Part shown: piece by piece, positions 51,507-60,828 of the stretch
Layout of the letters: each line of letters opens with the position of its first letter
How positions within the stretch are numbered: position 1 is the first letter of the stretch
Assembly (NCBI GenBank): GCA_963825175.1
Contig: CAWGSA010000001.1
Location: 248,001 to 312,000 of the forward strand
Direction: 5' to 3'
DNA length: 64,000 nt
Source of the DNA: DATFTF01 sp963825175
Lineage (GTDB): Bacteria; Acidobacteriota; Thermoanaerobaculia; UBA5066; Gp7-AA6
Notes under the pieces: generated by a model
Told to the model about the DNA's origin: nothing
Database searches by the model: none
What the model saw: only the letters and a program-made list of their open reading frames with translations
Made by a program: the position numbers and the translations under genes

Positions 51507-53981
51507 CTATTCGAACGCCAGCCCTTCCCGGGGAGGCTGCCGCGAAGCGCGCCACGCCGGCCAGGCGCTCGCCAGGACCGCGAGGACGACCGACACGGCG
51601 AGCCACAGCGCGAGACCGCGAGGCTCGTACACCGATTCGAGGCCGCTGCGGAACAGGACCCGGGTCAGTAGATTTCCCACCGCCCAGCTCACCGGCCAGG
51701 CGCCGAGCGCGGCAAGGGCCCAGGCCAGAACTCCGACGCCCACGGATTCGGCGGCCACGATCGTCCAGACTGCCGCCGGCGTCGCGCCGAGGACGGCGAG
51801 CACCGCGAGCTCGCGCCGGCGCTCCAGGACATTCAAGCTCGTCGTCGTCGCGAGACCGAGCCCGCCGACGCCGCCGATCAACGCCGAGACCACCACCAGG
51901 AAGACGTCGATCATCAGCATGTGCTGGTCGAACCCGAATCGGCTCTCGGCCTTGCTGGCGCTGAAGACAGGGCGGACTCCTTCCCGCTCGAGGTTCCGCT
52001 CGAGGTCGGCACGCACGCGATCGACGAAGTCGGGATTCGAGCGGGGCAGCGCGAGCCGCACGGTGTTGGCCACGCCGACGTGGCCGTGCGCTTCGAAGAA
52101 ACGCATCGGCACATAGGCCGTGGGCGGAGCAAAAGGCTCGCGCGCCACGCCCACGACTTTCCAGGCCGCCGGCTCCGGACCCATCCGAAACGTCACCGTC
52201 TCCCCTGGTCGCGCCGCCGGCCATCGTGCGATCAGGGCCGAGTTGACGACGAGGGCGTCACGGTCGCCCGGGGCGAGAAACCGGCCGGACGTCATGTCGG
52301 GGGCGATCAGGGACGATCCGGCCGGCGGCGCGAGAACGGTGAACGTCTCGTTGCCCGCCTTCCCGCCGCGCCCGTGCGGCGCGACGGATCCGGATCGGTC
52401 CGCCGCCCCGGCGGCCGCCTGCGACGCGGCGGCTCCGGCGAGCTCGGGCCCCGGGATCTCCCCTTGCGACACGATCCAGCCTTCCGCCCGCGAGACACCC
52501 GAGGTTTTCCGCACGGCGCGCTCGACGTTCTCCATTGGCTGCAGCGCGCCGAGTCCGAGGGAGAGGTCGTACCGCCGAGCGGCGAAGAGGCGATCGAGGG
52601 TCGCCACGAAGGACGTCCGGACATTCAAGGCCGATAGAAAGAACAGTCCGCCGGTCGCCAGCGCGATGGTGGTCCCGGCCAGCCGCGCGCGCCGCCGAGA
52701 GGCGTTGCGCACCGCGAACAGGATCAGCCGCGCGCCTCCGAGCCGGTCCAGACTTCGGACGAAGCCCGGCGCGATCAGCGGGATCGTCCTGCCCCGCGCG
52801 GCCCCGGCGACGCCGTGATCCCCGAGCGCCTCGCGAATCGTAATCGCCGTCCCCTCCCAGACCGGGAGGAACGCCGCCAGGAGCGGCGCGGCGAGCCCGG
52901 CCGCCGCGACGAGGGCGTACGTCGACGCGGGAACGGCGAAGCTCGTGATGTCGAAGTTCAGGAACACGGCCATGGCCCGGGAGAGGACCCTGGCGCCGAG
53001 GTTTCCGGCGGGCAGAGCCAACGCGACCGCGGCGAGCCCGAGGAGAACGGCCTGGCTCATGTACACGGCGGTGATCTGCGCGCGCGTCGCCCCCACCGCC
53101 TTCATCACTCCGATTTGACGAACCTGCGAAGCCATGAGCGCGGTCAAGAGGCTGACCACCAGGATTCCCGAGAGAGCGAGCGCGAAGAGGCCGAAGACCG
53201 ACATGACCAGGAGCAGAAGCCCCATGATCGCGGCGTGGGGGTGTTTCCCCGGGGCGGGAACATCGAGGCGCCGCACCGGATGGCCCGAACGCTCGACCAC
53301 GCTCGCGACCTCCTCGGCCACGCGCCGGACGTGGGCGTCGTCGAAGCGGTTCTCCGCGACGACGATGTTCACCTGGTCGAGGTAGGGCTCCTCGCCCAGT
53401 CTTTCCAGCGTCGGGAGCGTGATGTAACCGTAGACGAGGTTCTCCATCCGCGCCTGCGCCTGCCCGACGTCGTGAACGCGGCCGGCGATTCGCAGGCGCG
53501 CTTCCCGGCCGCGGGCGGTCTCGACCGAGACCGTGTCGCCGACGCGGGCGCGCGCGACCTGCAGCGCGTCGCGCTCGATGAACAGTTCGCCCGGGCCGGG
53601 AGGCCAGGCCCCGACCTCGGGAACGAGCCGGTTGACCCGGATGTGCCCGTCGTCCTTGACGACGAAGAGCTCGAGGTTCTTCCATTGCGCCGGCCCGACC
53701 CGGATCCGGCCGGACACCGTCCGCCGGGGCTCGGCCTCGGCGACCCCGTGCCCGGCGAGCACGCTGCGCACGAGGGCGTCGTCGATCCGGTCGGCCCAGA
53801 GGGTGGCTGAGGCCGGGTTCGTCGCGAGATAGCCCTCGTTCAGGCTGCGGGTCAGGATCGCCCGGCTCGAGAGAACGGCCGAGAAGGCCGCGACGCCGGC
53901 GGCGATCGCGAGCACGACGAGGGCGTTGCGCGAGATCTCCCGCCGGAAGTCCCGAAGCACCTTGTGAAACGCGGTCCTCAT
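51507..53981 (-). CDS. FtsX/MacB-like ABC exporter permease
   Basis: 824 residues from ATG 53979-53981. One N-terminal helix, a large extracytoplasmic domain, then an FtsX unit of three helices (near 250-375), a second helix-plus-domain, and a second FtsX unit near the C-terminus, giving eight membrane segments in two halves. The layout is that of LolE/MacB-type exporters of peptides or lipoproteins. Its start overlaps the ATPase stop (ATGA at 53978-53981). An 80-base segment of this gene (52051-52130) is duplicated at 60829-60908 with two differences seen. Confidence 0.88.
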   Translation of the reverse strand: MRTAFHKVLRDFRREISRNALVVLAIAAGVAAFSAVLSSRAILTRSLNEGYLATNPASATLWADRIDDALVRSVLAGHGVAEAEPRRTVSGRIRVGPAQWKNLELFVVKDDGHIRVNRLVPEVGAWPPGPGELFIERDALQVARARVGDTVSVETARGREARLRIAGRVHDVGQAQARMENLVYGYITLPTLERLGEEPYLDQVNIVVAENRFDDAHVRRVAEEVASVVERSGHPVRRLDVPAPGKHPHAAIMGLLLLVMSVFGLFALALSGILVVSLLTALMASQVRQIGVMKAVGATRAQITAVYMSQAVLLGLAAVALALPAGNLGARVLSRAMAVFLNFDITSFAVPASTYALVAAAGLAAPLLAAFLPVWEGTAITIREALGDHGVAGAARGRTIPLIAPGFVRSLDRLGGARLILFAVRNASRRRARLAGTTIALATGGLFFLSALNVRTSFVATLDRLFAARRYDLSLGLGALQPMENVERAVRKTSGVSRAEGWIVSQGEIPGPELAGAAASQAAAGAADRSGSVAPHGRGGKAGNETFTVLAPPAGSSLIAPDMTSGRFLAPGDRDALVVNSALIARWPAARPGETVTFRMGPEPAAWKVVGVAREPFAPPTAYVPMRFFEAHGHVGVANTVRLALPRSNPDFVDRVRADLERNLEREGVRPVFSASKAESRFGFDQHMLMIDVFLVVVSALIGGVGGLGLATTTSLNVLERRRELAVLAVLGATPAAVWTIVAAESVGVGVLAWALAALGAWPVSWAVGNLLTRVLFRSGLESVYEPRGLALWLAVSVVLAVLASAWPAWRASRQPPREGLAFE

Positions 53982-54706
53982 CCGGCCGATCCCTCCGCCT
54001 CCGCGCCGGGCCCTGATCGCCGGCCGCGCCCGCCCGGGCAGATCGCGACGACGGCGCCGTCGGCGAGCTCCACGGTGCGGTCGACGAGCGAACCGATGTC
54101 GCGTTCGTGCGTCGCGATCACGACCGTCGTGCCGCCCGCGGCCAGGGCACGCAGGAGATCGAGAACCTGCGCTGCCGTCGTCGAGTCGAGGTTCCCCGTC
54201 GGCTCATCCGCCAGGACCACGGGCGGATCGTTGGCCAGCGCCCGCGCGATCGCCGCCCTCTGCTGCTGGCCGCCCGAGAGCTCCGCGGGGAGCTTGTCGG
54301 CCTGATCCGCGACGCCGACGCGGCCGAGCAGCTCGATCGCGCGGCGCCGGCGCCCGCGCGCCGGGAACGTCCGGCAGAAGTCCATCGGAAGCATCACGTT
54401 CTCGGCCGCGGTCAACGTCGGGAGGAGCTGGAAGAACTGAAAGACGAAGCCGATCGTGCGCCCGCGCCACTTGGAGAGCGCGCTTTCCGAAAGACCCGAG
54501 ATCGCGGCGCCTGCGATCAAGACGGTGCCCGAGGTCGCTCGATCGATGCCGCCGACGAGATGCAGGAGCGTCGATTTGCCGCTCCCCGACTTTCCGACGA
54601 CGGCGACGAGCTCGCCGGCTTCGATTTCGAGGTTGATCCCGGAGAGCGCCGCGAAGGGACCCCTGGGAGTCCCGTAGAGCTTGGCGACGTTGTGCAGGCG
54701 GATCAT
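53978..54706 (-). CDS. ABC transporter ATP-binding protein (LolD/MacB-like)
   Basis: 242 residues. Walker A GKSGSGKS (38-45), signature LSGGQQQRAAIARAL, Walker B VLADEPTGNLD and the switch in VIATHERDIG place it in the LolD/MacB/BceA class that works with FtsX-type permeases. ATG at 54704-54706. It shares ATGA overlap with the permease downstream and with the frame of the decayed ORF upstream. Divergent from the two-component genes at 55154, a layout typical of detoxification or peptide-sensing ABC modules. Confidence 0.92.
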   Translation of the reverse strand: MIRLHNVAKLYGTPRGPFAALSGINLEIEAGELVAVVGKSGSGKSTLLHLVGGIDRATSGTVLIAGAAISGLSESALSKWRGRTIGFVFQFFQLLPTLTAAENVMLPMDFCRTFPARGRRRRAIELLGRVGVADQADKLPAELSGGQQQRAAIARALANDPPVVLADEPTGNLDSTTAAQVLDLLRALAAGGTTVVIATHERDIGSLVDRTVELADGAVVAICPGGRGRRSGPGAEAEGSAG

Positions 54707-54737
54707 GGCCGCTGCCGCCCGGGCTCGTCGGTCCGCA

Positions 54738-55026
54738 TCATGATTTCGGCCGGTGCGTCATGACGAGGCGATCGCTTCCCGGAAACGTCGGCGACCACGC
54801 GACCTCTGCCTCGCGAAGCACCTGTGTCGCGACCCTCTCGGAATCGAGTGGGCGGAAGACCTGACGAAACCGGGCCGTCGCGCCCTTCTTGCCCGCCGCG
54901 CGCTGGCCGATGGGCTGGACGGTGTGGCGACTGCCTGGCCGACGAGACCGGAGCGATTGAGGCGGCCGCGAACGCGATCGCGGCCATCCGGCCCGCGGAT
55001 CTCACCCTCGTGCGATGGCGTAGCAT
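54738..55026 (-). pseudogene. Frameshifted small secreted-protein gene
   Basis: ATG 55024-55026, after AAAGGAGG, starts a signal peptide (MLRHRTRVRSAGRMAAIAFA... ending SSA). From about 54950 downstream the G/C third-position signal moves to the +1 frame, which reads TVQPIGQRAAGKKG... RFRQVFRPLDSERVATQVLREAEV... to a TGA at 54738. The original frame runs on to overlap the ATPase start but looks non-coding. So an indel probably split a ~95-residue secreted protein, or the base calls here are wrong. Confidence 0.5.
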
Positions 55027-55153
55027 GGAGCGTCCTCCTTTCGGTGAAACGGCCCGACGCTAACGACGTCGCCCTGAACGGTCCCTGAAGCAGCCGTTCA
55101 GCCGCCGTTCAGGTCCGCGATGTTCCCGTAGGGGGCGGCAAGGAGTCGATCGC

Positions 55154-55822
55154 GTGCGCGTGCTGGTCGTCGAAGACGAGGAAGGGCTGGCCAAGCGGCT
55201 CGCGAGCGCGCTGGGTGAGGCGGGCTACGCGATCGACCGCGCGGCCGACGGCGCACGCGCCGAGTTTCTCGGCCGGACCGAGGCGTACGACGCCGCGGTG
55301 CTCGATCTCGGCCTGCCGAAGATCGACGGCCTGACGGTGCTGCGCCGCTGGCGCGACGCGGGGGTGGCGTTTCCGGTGCTCGTGCTCACGGCGCGCAGCA
55401 GCTGGCACGAGAAGGTGCGCGGGATCGACGGCGGGGCGGACGACTACGTCTCCAAGCCGTTTCGCATGGAGGAGGTTCTCGCGCGGCTGCGGGCGCTGAT
55501 CCGCCGGGCGAGCGGCCAGGTCGCGTCCGAGATCGTGTGCGGCGCCGTCGTCCTCGACCCGCGCAACGCCCGGGTCACGCTGGAAGGAGCGCCGGTGAAG
55601 CTCACCGGCCACGAGTACCGAGTTCTGTCGTACCTCATGCACCACCGCGGGCGCGTCGTGTCCCAGGGCGAGCTGACCGAGCACATCTACGCACAGGGGT
55701 TCGACCGGGACTCCAACACCGTCGAGGTCTTCATCGGACGGCTGCGCCGAAAGCTCGGCGTGCCGCTCATCGAGACGGTCCGCGGGCTCGGGTACCGGGT
55801 CCCGGTCCCACCGGAGGGTTGA
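55154..55822 (+). CDS. OmpR/PhoP-family response regulator
   Basis: 222 residues from GTG 55154. Receiver domain: acidic pair EDEE (8-10), phospho-acceptor Asp51 in AVLDLGLP, Thr79 and Lys101 (YVSKPF). The C-terminal winged-helix DNA-binding domain ends IETVRGLGYRVP. Its stop overlaps the kinase start (TGATG at 55820-55824). It would control the divergent FtsX-type ABC operon at 51507-54706, as BceR/CprR-like regulators do, by inference from position. Confidence 0.93.
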   Translation: MRVLVVEDEEGLAKRLASALGEAGYAIDRAADGARAEFLGRTEAYDAAVLDLGLPKIDGLTVLRRWRDAGVAFPVLVLTARSSWHEKVRGIDGGADDYVSKPFRMEEVLARLRALIRRASGQVASEIVCGAVVLDPRNARVTLEGAPVKLTGHEYRVLSYLMHHRGRVVSQGELTEHIYAQGFDRDSNTVEVFIGRLRRKLGVPLIETVRGLGYRVPVPPEG

Positions 55823-56805
55823 TGGCGCGCTCCTTCCGCTCGCGGCTTCTGGTGGGCTCGCTGCTGTGGACGATGGGCCTCCTCTTCGTCGGACACGCAC
55901 TTTCCCTGTTTCTGATGCGCCGGGGCCAGATTCACGTCCTCCGGATTTCGCCGATCGGGCTCGTGATCGCCGTCTTCGCCATGGCCGTCGGGATCCTGCA
56001 GGTGCAGCGCGGGATGTCGCCGCTGCGCTCCCTGCGGGCGCGCCTGACCGCGGTTCGAGAAGGACGCGAGAGCCGCATCGAGGGCGCGCATCCCAACGAG
56101 GTGCAGCCTCTGGTTCAGGACTTGAACGCCCTGCTCGCCCAGCGGGAGGAGATCGTGCGGCGCGCGCTGGCGAAGGCCGGCGACCTCGCCCACGGCCTGA
56201 AGACTCCGCTCGCTCTTCTGGAGCAGGAAGCCGAACGCCTCGAAGCCCAGGAAGAGCGCGATCAGGCCGCGGCGATCCGAACTCAGGTCGAGCGCATGCG
56301 CCGGCAGGTCGAGTACCACCTGGCGCACGCGCGCGCCGCGGGCTCGGGACCCGCTCCGGGCGCCCGCTCCTCCGTGAGCGAGTGCGCGGAGGGTCTCTCC
56401 CGCACGCTGCGGCGTCTCCATGCGGATCGCGGCCGCGTCATCGATCTCGACGTTCCCGGCGAGCACGTCTTCCGGGGCGAGACGGAGGATCTGCACGAGA
56501 TGCTCGGCAACCTCCTCGACAACGCCTGCAAGTGGGGCAAGACACGCGTCCTTCTCCGCTCCGAGCTCGCGGAGAGCGCCGGCCGGATCCGGATCCTCGT
56601 CGACGACGACGGTCCGGGGCTCGAGCCCGCGCTGCGCGAGCAGGTGCTCGCGCGCGGCGTCCGGGCGGACGAGGCCGCGCCCGGCTCCGGGATCGGCCTC
56701 GCGATCGTGCACGAGCTGGCCGTGCTCTACGGCGGGTCGATCGCCCTCGAGCCGTCGCCGCAGGGCGGCCTGCGGGCCCGGCTCGAGCTCCCCGGCGGAG
56801 AGTGA
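55822..56805 (+). CDS. Intramembrane-sensing type histidine kinase
   Basis: 327 residues from ATG 55822, overlapping the regulator stop. Two transmembrane helices (about 10-31 and 43-62) are joined by a loop of only about ten residues, the hallmark of intramembrane-sensing kinases that sense through a partner ABC transporter. The phospho-acceptor His124 lies in AGDLAHGLKTP. The catalytic domain has N-box NLLDNACKWGK, DDDGPGL and GSGIGLAI. The C-terminal half is duplicated in decayed form at 60909-61201. Confidence 0.92.
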   Translation: MARSFRSRLLVGSLLWTMGLLFVGHALSLFLMRRGQIHVLRISPIGLVIAVFAMAVGILQVQRGMSPLRSLRARLTAVREGRESRIEGAHPNEVQPLVQDLNALLAQREEIVRRALAKAGDLAHGLKTPLALLEQEAERLEAQEERDQAAAIRTQVERMRRQVEYHLAHARAAGSGPAPGARSSVSECAEGLSRTLRRLHADRGRVIDLDVPGEHVFRGETEDLHEMLGNLLDNACKWGKTRVLLRSELAESAGRIRILVDDDGPGLEPALREQVLARGVRADEAAPGSGIGLAIVHELAVLYGGSIALEPSPQGGLRARLELPGGE

Positions 56806-56884
56806 GCCCGGGCCCTCGGAGCTCAAAGGAATCACGCATAATATCGGCCGCCGATCCCACACAATTCTTTTCGAGGCGGTCAGG

Positions 56885-58378
56885 ATGGGGCAGAAGAGAT
56901 CCGGGCGGCGGCCGGCACAAACCTCCGCGGCGATACCGGAGTCCGCCGCGGACGGCTCCGGTTCGCGCGGAGCGCGCTGGCGGAGTTTCTTTCTCGGCGA
57001 GCTCCTCGGCGCGACGCTCGGCCGATTCACCAACATCGTCATCGCGCCGATTCTCGGATTTGCCGGCCTCATGCTTGTGATCGCCTGGCAGAGCGGACCG
57101 CAGCGAATCATCGATAACGCGCGATACGCGAAACTGACCGCGCGCGTGGACGGCCGGATCGTGGAGAGCTGGCTGGCGGTCGAGTTCGACCCCTCGGACA
57201 TGGGTCAAAGACTCCTCTGGCGGCCGCACGCCTACGCCTCGCCGTGCGCCGTCGTCACCTACGAGGGAGCCAGGGGCGCCCCTCAGCGGCGCGCGTTCTG
57301 CGGAACGCGTCTCAAGTTCAGCGACTCCTACACGCTGCCGGATCTGTCCGAGCTCGCACCGAATGTTCCCTTCGCCTGGATGCGCGATACGAATGGATTC
57401 GCCCTCCCGGAGATCCGAATAACGCCGGCCGGCCGTCAATGGCTGGCGACGCACCGGCCCGAATCGACGTTCGGCCTTCCCAGGCCGCCCGCGACGGCGC
57501 TCGAAGAGCTGCGGCTCCTCGTCGACAGGCCCGTCGACCTCGCCATCATCGGCTGGGGTGTGCCGGCTCCGAAGTTTCCCCTGGCCTTGAACCCCTGGAA
57601 GCCGGCAGGGGCGATTCCCGCCGGGTTCCTCAAGGATCGCTGGGGACCCAACTGGCTCGTGTTTCCGATGGCCGCCATCGTCGGCCTCGCCGTCTGGTAC
57701 GAGGCCATGGCCCTTCTCTTCGGCGATCTGCCGCGCGCCTTCGGATACGTCCTGCTGGTCCTGCCGCTCCTCGCTCTCCCCTGGTGGGGCGAGCAGTTCC
57801 CCCGCTTCCTGAGCCGCTTCCACAAGGGTTTCGCCAGTGTCGTGGCCGAGATGTTCCAGGACATCGATCCCCTCGGGCGCCTGGTCGCGAGTGATCCGGA
57901 AGACGCGACACTCGCCGGCGGCGACCGCCTGGTCTGGCGCCTCTCGGACAGCGTGTACGCGGACACCCTCGGCCGCTTCCACTTCGCCCGGCCGGATCCG
58001 GCGCCGGCGTCTGCCGATGCGGCGGTCGTGGCCCTGGCCGATACGGTCACGGCACAGACACGGCTCCTGCCCGAAGGGGACCGGGTGGCGCTCTTTCGCC
58101 GGCTTCGCGAAGAAAAGGAGAACTGGTGGCTGGGCGCGGGATTTCTTTTTCTTCCCGCGGCGCGCGAACGGATGATCGATCCGCAGAGCAGTCCCACCGA
58201 GCGGCTGACCGCGAAGAATTTCCTGACCGCGTGGTTCACACAGCCGGAAGAGACCGTGGGCCCGAAGGACCTCGGATCCACGGCGCGCCTGGATATCTAT
58301 CGGACGCTTTCCGACGTCTCGGATCCCTACATCGCGCTTGGGGCCAAGAGCTTCGCGGGGCCGGCGCGCAAGCCGTAG
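56885..58378 (+). CDS. Membrane protein, unknown function
   Basis: 497 residues from ATG 56885. Signal-anchor helix (about 47-68: NIVIAPILGFAGLMLVIAWQ) and two further helices near 258-302 (VFPMAAIVGLAVWYEAMALLF and GYVLLVLPLLALPWW). Between them is an exported-type domain with two Cys (SPCAVVTYEG, RAFCGTRLKF). The C-terminal cytoplasmic half is mixed alpha/beta (ALADTVTAQTRLLPEGDRVALFRRLREEKEN). No family is recognised. It follows the kinase at a distance of 79 bases. Confidence 0.68.
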   Translation: MGQKRSGRRPAQTSAAIPESAADGSGSRGARWRSFFLGELLGATLGRFTNIVIAPILGFAGLMLVIAWQSGPQRIIDNARYAKLTARVDGRIVESWLAVEFDPSDMGQRLLWRPHAYASPCAVVTYEGARGAPQRRAFCGTRLKFSDSYTLPDLSELAPNVPFAWMRDTNGFALPEIRITPAGRQWLATHRPESTFGLPRPPATALEELRLLVDRPVDLAIIGWGVPAPKFPLALNPWKPAGAIPAGFLKDRWGPNWLVFPMAAIVGLAVWYEAMALLFGDLPRAFGYVLLVLPLLALPWWGEQFPRFLSRFHKGFASVVAEMFQDIDPLGRLVASDPEDATLAGGDRLVWRLSDSVYADTLGRFHFARPDPAPASADAAVVALADTVTAQTRLLPEGDRVALFRRLREEKENWWLGAGFLFLPAARERMIDPQSSPTERLTAKNFLTAWFTQPEETVGPKDLGSTARLDIYRTLSDVSDPYIALGAKSFAGPARKP

Positions 58379-58399
58379 TGCTCCAACGTCGCCGGTTGC

Positions 58400-59581
58400 T
58401 CAGCCGCCGCGGCGCACCCGGCGCTCCAGGCGCTCGAGGTACGGAAGCCACCCCTCCCGGAAGACCCGGTCCATGTCGTAGTGGGCGACGGCGAAACGGC
58501 GGGCCCGCGACGCCAGCTCCCGGCGGTCGGCCCGAAAGATCTCCTCCATCTTTTCGACGAGCGACCGCACGTCGGCCTGCCGCTCGAAGGTCCCGCGGCC
58601 CGTCCACCAGGTCCAACCGGTCTCGCAGACGGCGCCGGATCCGACCAGCTCGGGCATGGAGGTGGTGTTGTTGACGATGACCGGGACGCCGCAAGCCTGC
58701 GCCTCGATGATCGGCAGTCCGAATCCTTCGCGCGACGAAGGGCAGAGCAGGCAGTCGAAGGAGCTGTACAGGCGCGCCATGTCCGCGGCGCCGAGCTTCA
58801 GAGTTCGAGTGTACTCCGGCAGGCCGTACACGACGTCCTCCAGGCCGAGGGCGGTCGCGTACTGTGGAATCGGAAAGCCGCGCTGCGGGTCCACGGCGTT
58901 GGTGTGAAGGAAAAGGACGCTTCTCGGATGCGCGGCATGAAACGTCCGGAAGGCTTCGAGCGCTTCCTGAAATCCCTTGCGCGACGGATTGTCGATGTTG
59001 ACGGCGACCATTCCAAAGACGAAGGCGCCGGCCGGGATCCCGAACTCCCGCCGCGCTGCGCGGCGATCGCTCGGAACGAACACGTCCGTCTCGACGCCCA
59101 AGGGAATGTACGTCGAAGCAAAGCCGTGCCGCGCGAGCAGGTCATGCCCGAACCGGCTGTGCGTGACGATGTCGAAGGCCAGGGGCAGGCGCTCGGCGAC
59201 CGCCGGCATCAGGGGATCGGAATCGATAGGAACGTAGGGAACCCAGCGCCGGTACTTCCCGAGTTTCTCGCGATCGAGGATCCAGATGTCCTGGTACGTG
59301 AACGTGACATCCGCGTCCCAGTCGGCCGCGTGCGCGACGCAGGCGTCTTCTCCCAGGGGATCGATCAGGCGCGGATAGATCCGGAGCCCGTCGAGCTCGA
59401 AGATCCCCCCCTCGATGTCCGAGAACGCGACTTCCGCCGTCGGATAACCCGCGTCGAGCATCCGGTAAAGAATGTTGCGGCTTTGGGTTCCGTAGCCCGA
59501 GGAGACGGTGACGCTGTTGGAGGACCAGAGAATTCGCAGCGCGCCGCGCGCCGCGCGGCTGGTGTTTCCGCGACGGCGCAT
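58400..59581 (-). CDS. Family 4-type glycosyltransferase
   Basis: 393 residues from ATG 59579-59581. GT-B fold with the GT4 motif SSREGFGLPIIEAQACGVPVIV (acidic E-x7-E pair), and an N-terminal domain with GYGTQSRNILYRMLDAG. A UDP- or GDP-sugar donor and a polysaccharide or glycolipid acceptor are expected for the family. It follows the peptide cluster on the same strand, though 73 bases separate it from the copy-2 peptide. Confidence 0.9.
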   Translation of the reverse strand: MRRRGNTSRAARGALRILWSSNSVTVSSGYGTQSRNILYRMLDAGYPTAEVAFSDIEGGIFELDGLRIYPRLIDPLGEDACVAHAADWDADVTFTYQDIWILDREKLGKYRRWVPYVPIDSDPLMPAVAERLPLAFDIVTHSRFGHDLLARHGFASTYIPLGVETDVFVPSDRRAARREFGIPAGAFVFGMVAVNIDNPSRKGFQEALEAFRTFHAAHPRSVLFLHTNAVDPQRGFPIPQYATALGLEDVVYGLPEYTRTLKLGAADMARLYSSFDCLLCPSSREGFGLPIIEAQACGVPVIVNNTTSMPELVGSGAVCETGWTWWTGRGTFERQADVRSLVEKMEEIFRADRRELASRARRFAVAHYDMDRVFREGWLPYLERLERRVRRGG

Positions 59582-59653
59582 TGTCCCGCGGACCTTCTTG
59601 GGGCCGCGACTCGGAAATCGGCTCAGATCGTGGGTCTTTGCGTCGGAACCGTC

Positions 59654-59806
59654 TTACTTGATCGTGACACGATTGCCAGGCAGCGAAATGTGAGTCGAGA
59701 ACGCCCCGCCCTTGACGGTCCTGGCCTTGGGGCTGGCCGGCAGATCCTTGACCTTCGTCGTTTTCCGGCGCCGGCTCGTGGAACTCTTTGTGCTTTTCTT
59801 CGCCAT
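59654..59806 (-). CDS. Short Lys-rich VKGG-motif peptide (family copy 2)
   Basis: 50 residues from ATG 59804-59806, after GAGGAGGG. Leader MAKKSTKSSTSRRRKTTKVK, then DLPASPKARTVKGGAF, then a tail STHISLPGNRVTIK. The GNRVTI ending matches GNRYTI in copy 4. It follows copy 3 by 60 bases on the same strand and may share its transcript; its own upstream DNA does not show the sigma-54-type element clearly. Confidence 0.72.
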   Translation of the reverse strand: MAKKSTKSSTSRRRKTTKVKDLPASPKARTVKGGAFSTHISLPGNRVTIK

Positions 59807-59866
59807 CGCAGCCCTCCTCTCAGACTATGAGCGGAATTCTATCCGCAGCTAAACGCGACCTGCGCG

Positions 59867-60055
59867 TCAGATGGTGAATCGCAGGAAGGGCGAACCGCCG
59901 ACCGTGTTGCGGAACCCGGCTGAGGACGGAGTCACGGTAAACGCTCCGCCCTTGACCGTCTTGGCCTTCCGGCCGGCAGGAAGATCCGCGGTCCCGGACT
60001 TCTTCTTCCCGACTTTCCCACGACTGACTGAACCCTTGCCGCTCTTCTTGGCCAT
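59867..60055 (-). CDS. Short Lys-rich VKGG-motif peptide (family copy 3)
   Basis: 62 residues from ATG 60053-60055, with CCAGGAGGA upstream; a start eight codons earlier lacks a site. Leader MAKKSGKGSVSRGKVGKKK, then ADLPAGRKAKTVKGGAF, then the tail TVTPSSAGFRNT... to FLRFTI. The tail is rich in Ser/Thr with no Cys. A GG-type cleavage after VKGG would leave a 27-residue core, an inference from leader design. FRNT is shared with copy 4. Confidence 0.75.
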   Translation of the reverse strand: MAKKSGKGSVSRGKVGKKKSGTADLPAGRKAKTVKGGAFTVTPSSAGFRNTVGGSPFLRFTI

Positions 60056-60108
60056 CGCGTCCTCCTGGCTTGAGGTCATGTTGTTCAGCGAATTCTCGCC
60101 TCAGTCGG

Positions 60109-60124
60109 AGCATCTTCCCTGCCA
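60109..60124 (-). promoter_or_regulatory. Sigma-54-type promoter of VKGG peptide copy 3
   Basis: On the minus strand TGGCAGGGAAGATGCT has GG-N10-GC spacing, as at 21419 and 61482. It lies 54 bases before the ATG. Confidence 0.6.
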
Positions 60125-60250
60125 GGTCGTGCGAAATCGGAACCCACTGGCCCAATGGGGCTTATGCAGACGCCGTCCGCCGCCAACGTGAGGCGCGCGT
60201 CAAAAGAGGACGGTCGATGGTTCGGAACTGAGACCACCGGCAAGAGCGTT

Positions 60251-60667
60251 CTACGCCTGGACCGCCTTCGGGTCCATCCACATCACTTCCCAGTGGTGGC
60301 CGTCGAGATCGTAGGAGCTCCAGCCGTACATCATTCCTTGATCCATCAGCTCCATCGCCTTCTTCCCGCCGGCCTCGAGGGCCTTATTCACCATCGCGTC
60401 GACCTCGGCGCGGCTCGCGCAGGAGAGCGCGAACAGCCCTTCGGTCTGGCGCGTCGTGTCGCAGACGTCGCGCTTCGTGAAGGTCTTGAAGAAGGGCTCG
60501 CCCAAGAGCATCACGAAGGCGTCCTGACTGATGACCATGCAGACGGCTTTCTCGTCCGTGAATTTCGGGTTGAACCCGAACCCGAGCCTGGAGAAGAACG
60601 CCATCGACTTCTTCAGGTCGCGGACGGCGAGATTGACGAAGAGCATTCGGGACGCGTTGCCTGCCAT
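60251..60667 (-). CDS. VOC superfamily (glyoxalase-like) protein
   Basis: 138 residues from ATG 60665-60667, after AAGGAGT. Typical VOC layout: MLFVNLAVRDLKKSMAFFSRLGFGFNPKFTDEKAVCMVISQDAFVMLLGEP, and a C-terminal half with AGGKKAMELMDQGMMYGWSSYDLDGHHWEVMWMD. The last His/Glu (DGHHWEVMW) is the family's metal-ligand position. The substrate is unknown; many members detoxify antibiotics or methylglyoxal. It lies between peptide copies 3 and 4. Confidence 0.88.
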   Translation of the reverse strand: MAGNASRMLFVNLAVRDLKKSMAFFSRLGFGFNPKFTDEKAVCMVISQDAFVMLLGEPFFKTFTKRDVCDTTRQTEGLFALSCASRAEVDAMVNKALEAGGKKAMELMDQGMMYGWSSYDLDGHHWEVMWMDPKAVQA

Positions 60668-60828
60668 GCGCCGACTCCTTCCTGGCCGCCGAGCCCCGTC
60701 TCCGTGGGCGCGCCGGTGAAATGCCGGATCGAACCGGCGTCTCGAAAAAAAGGCCACAGACCTCGCCGACGGACCGCCGCCGCCGAGAACGCAGCTGCTG
60801 GCCGCCGTCCAAGGGATGCACGCCGCCT

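Noticed and set aside
53978..54706. Type of exporter that would cut GG leaders (C39 peptidase) for the VKGG peptides
   Set aside because: The ATPase is LolD/MacB-like without an N-terminal C39 domain; no C39 motif seen anywhere in the window.
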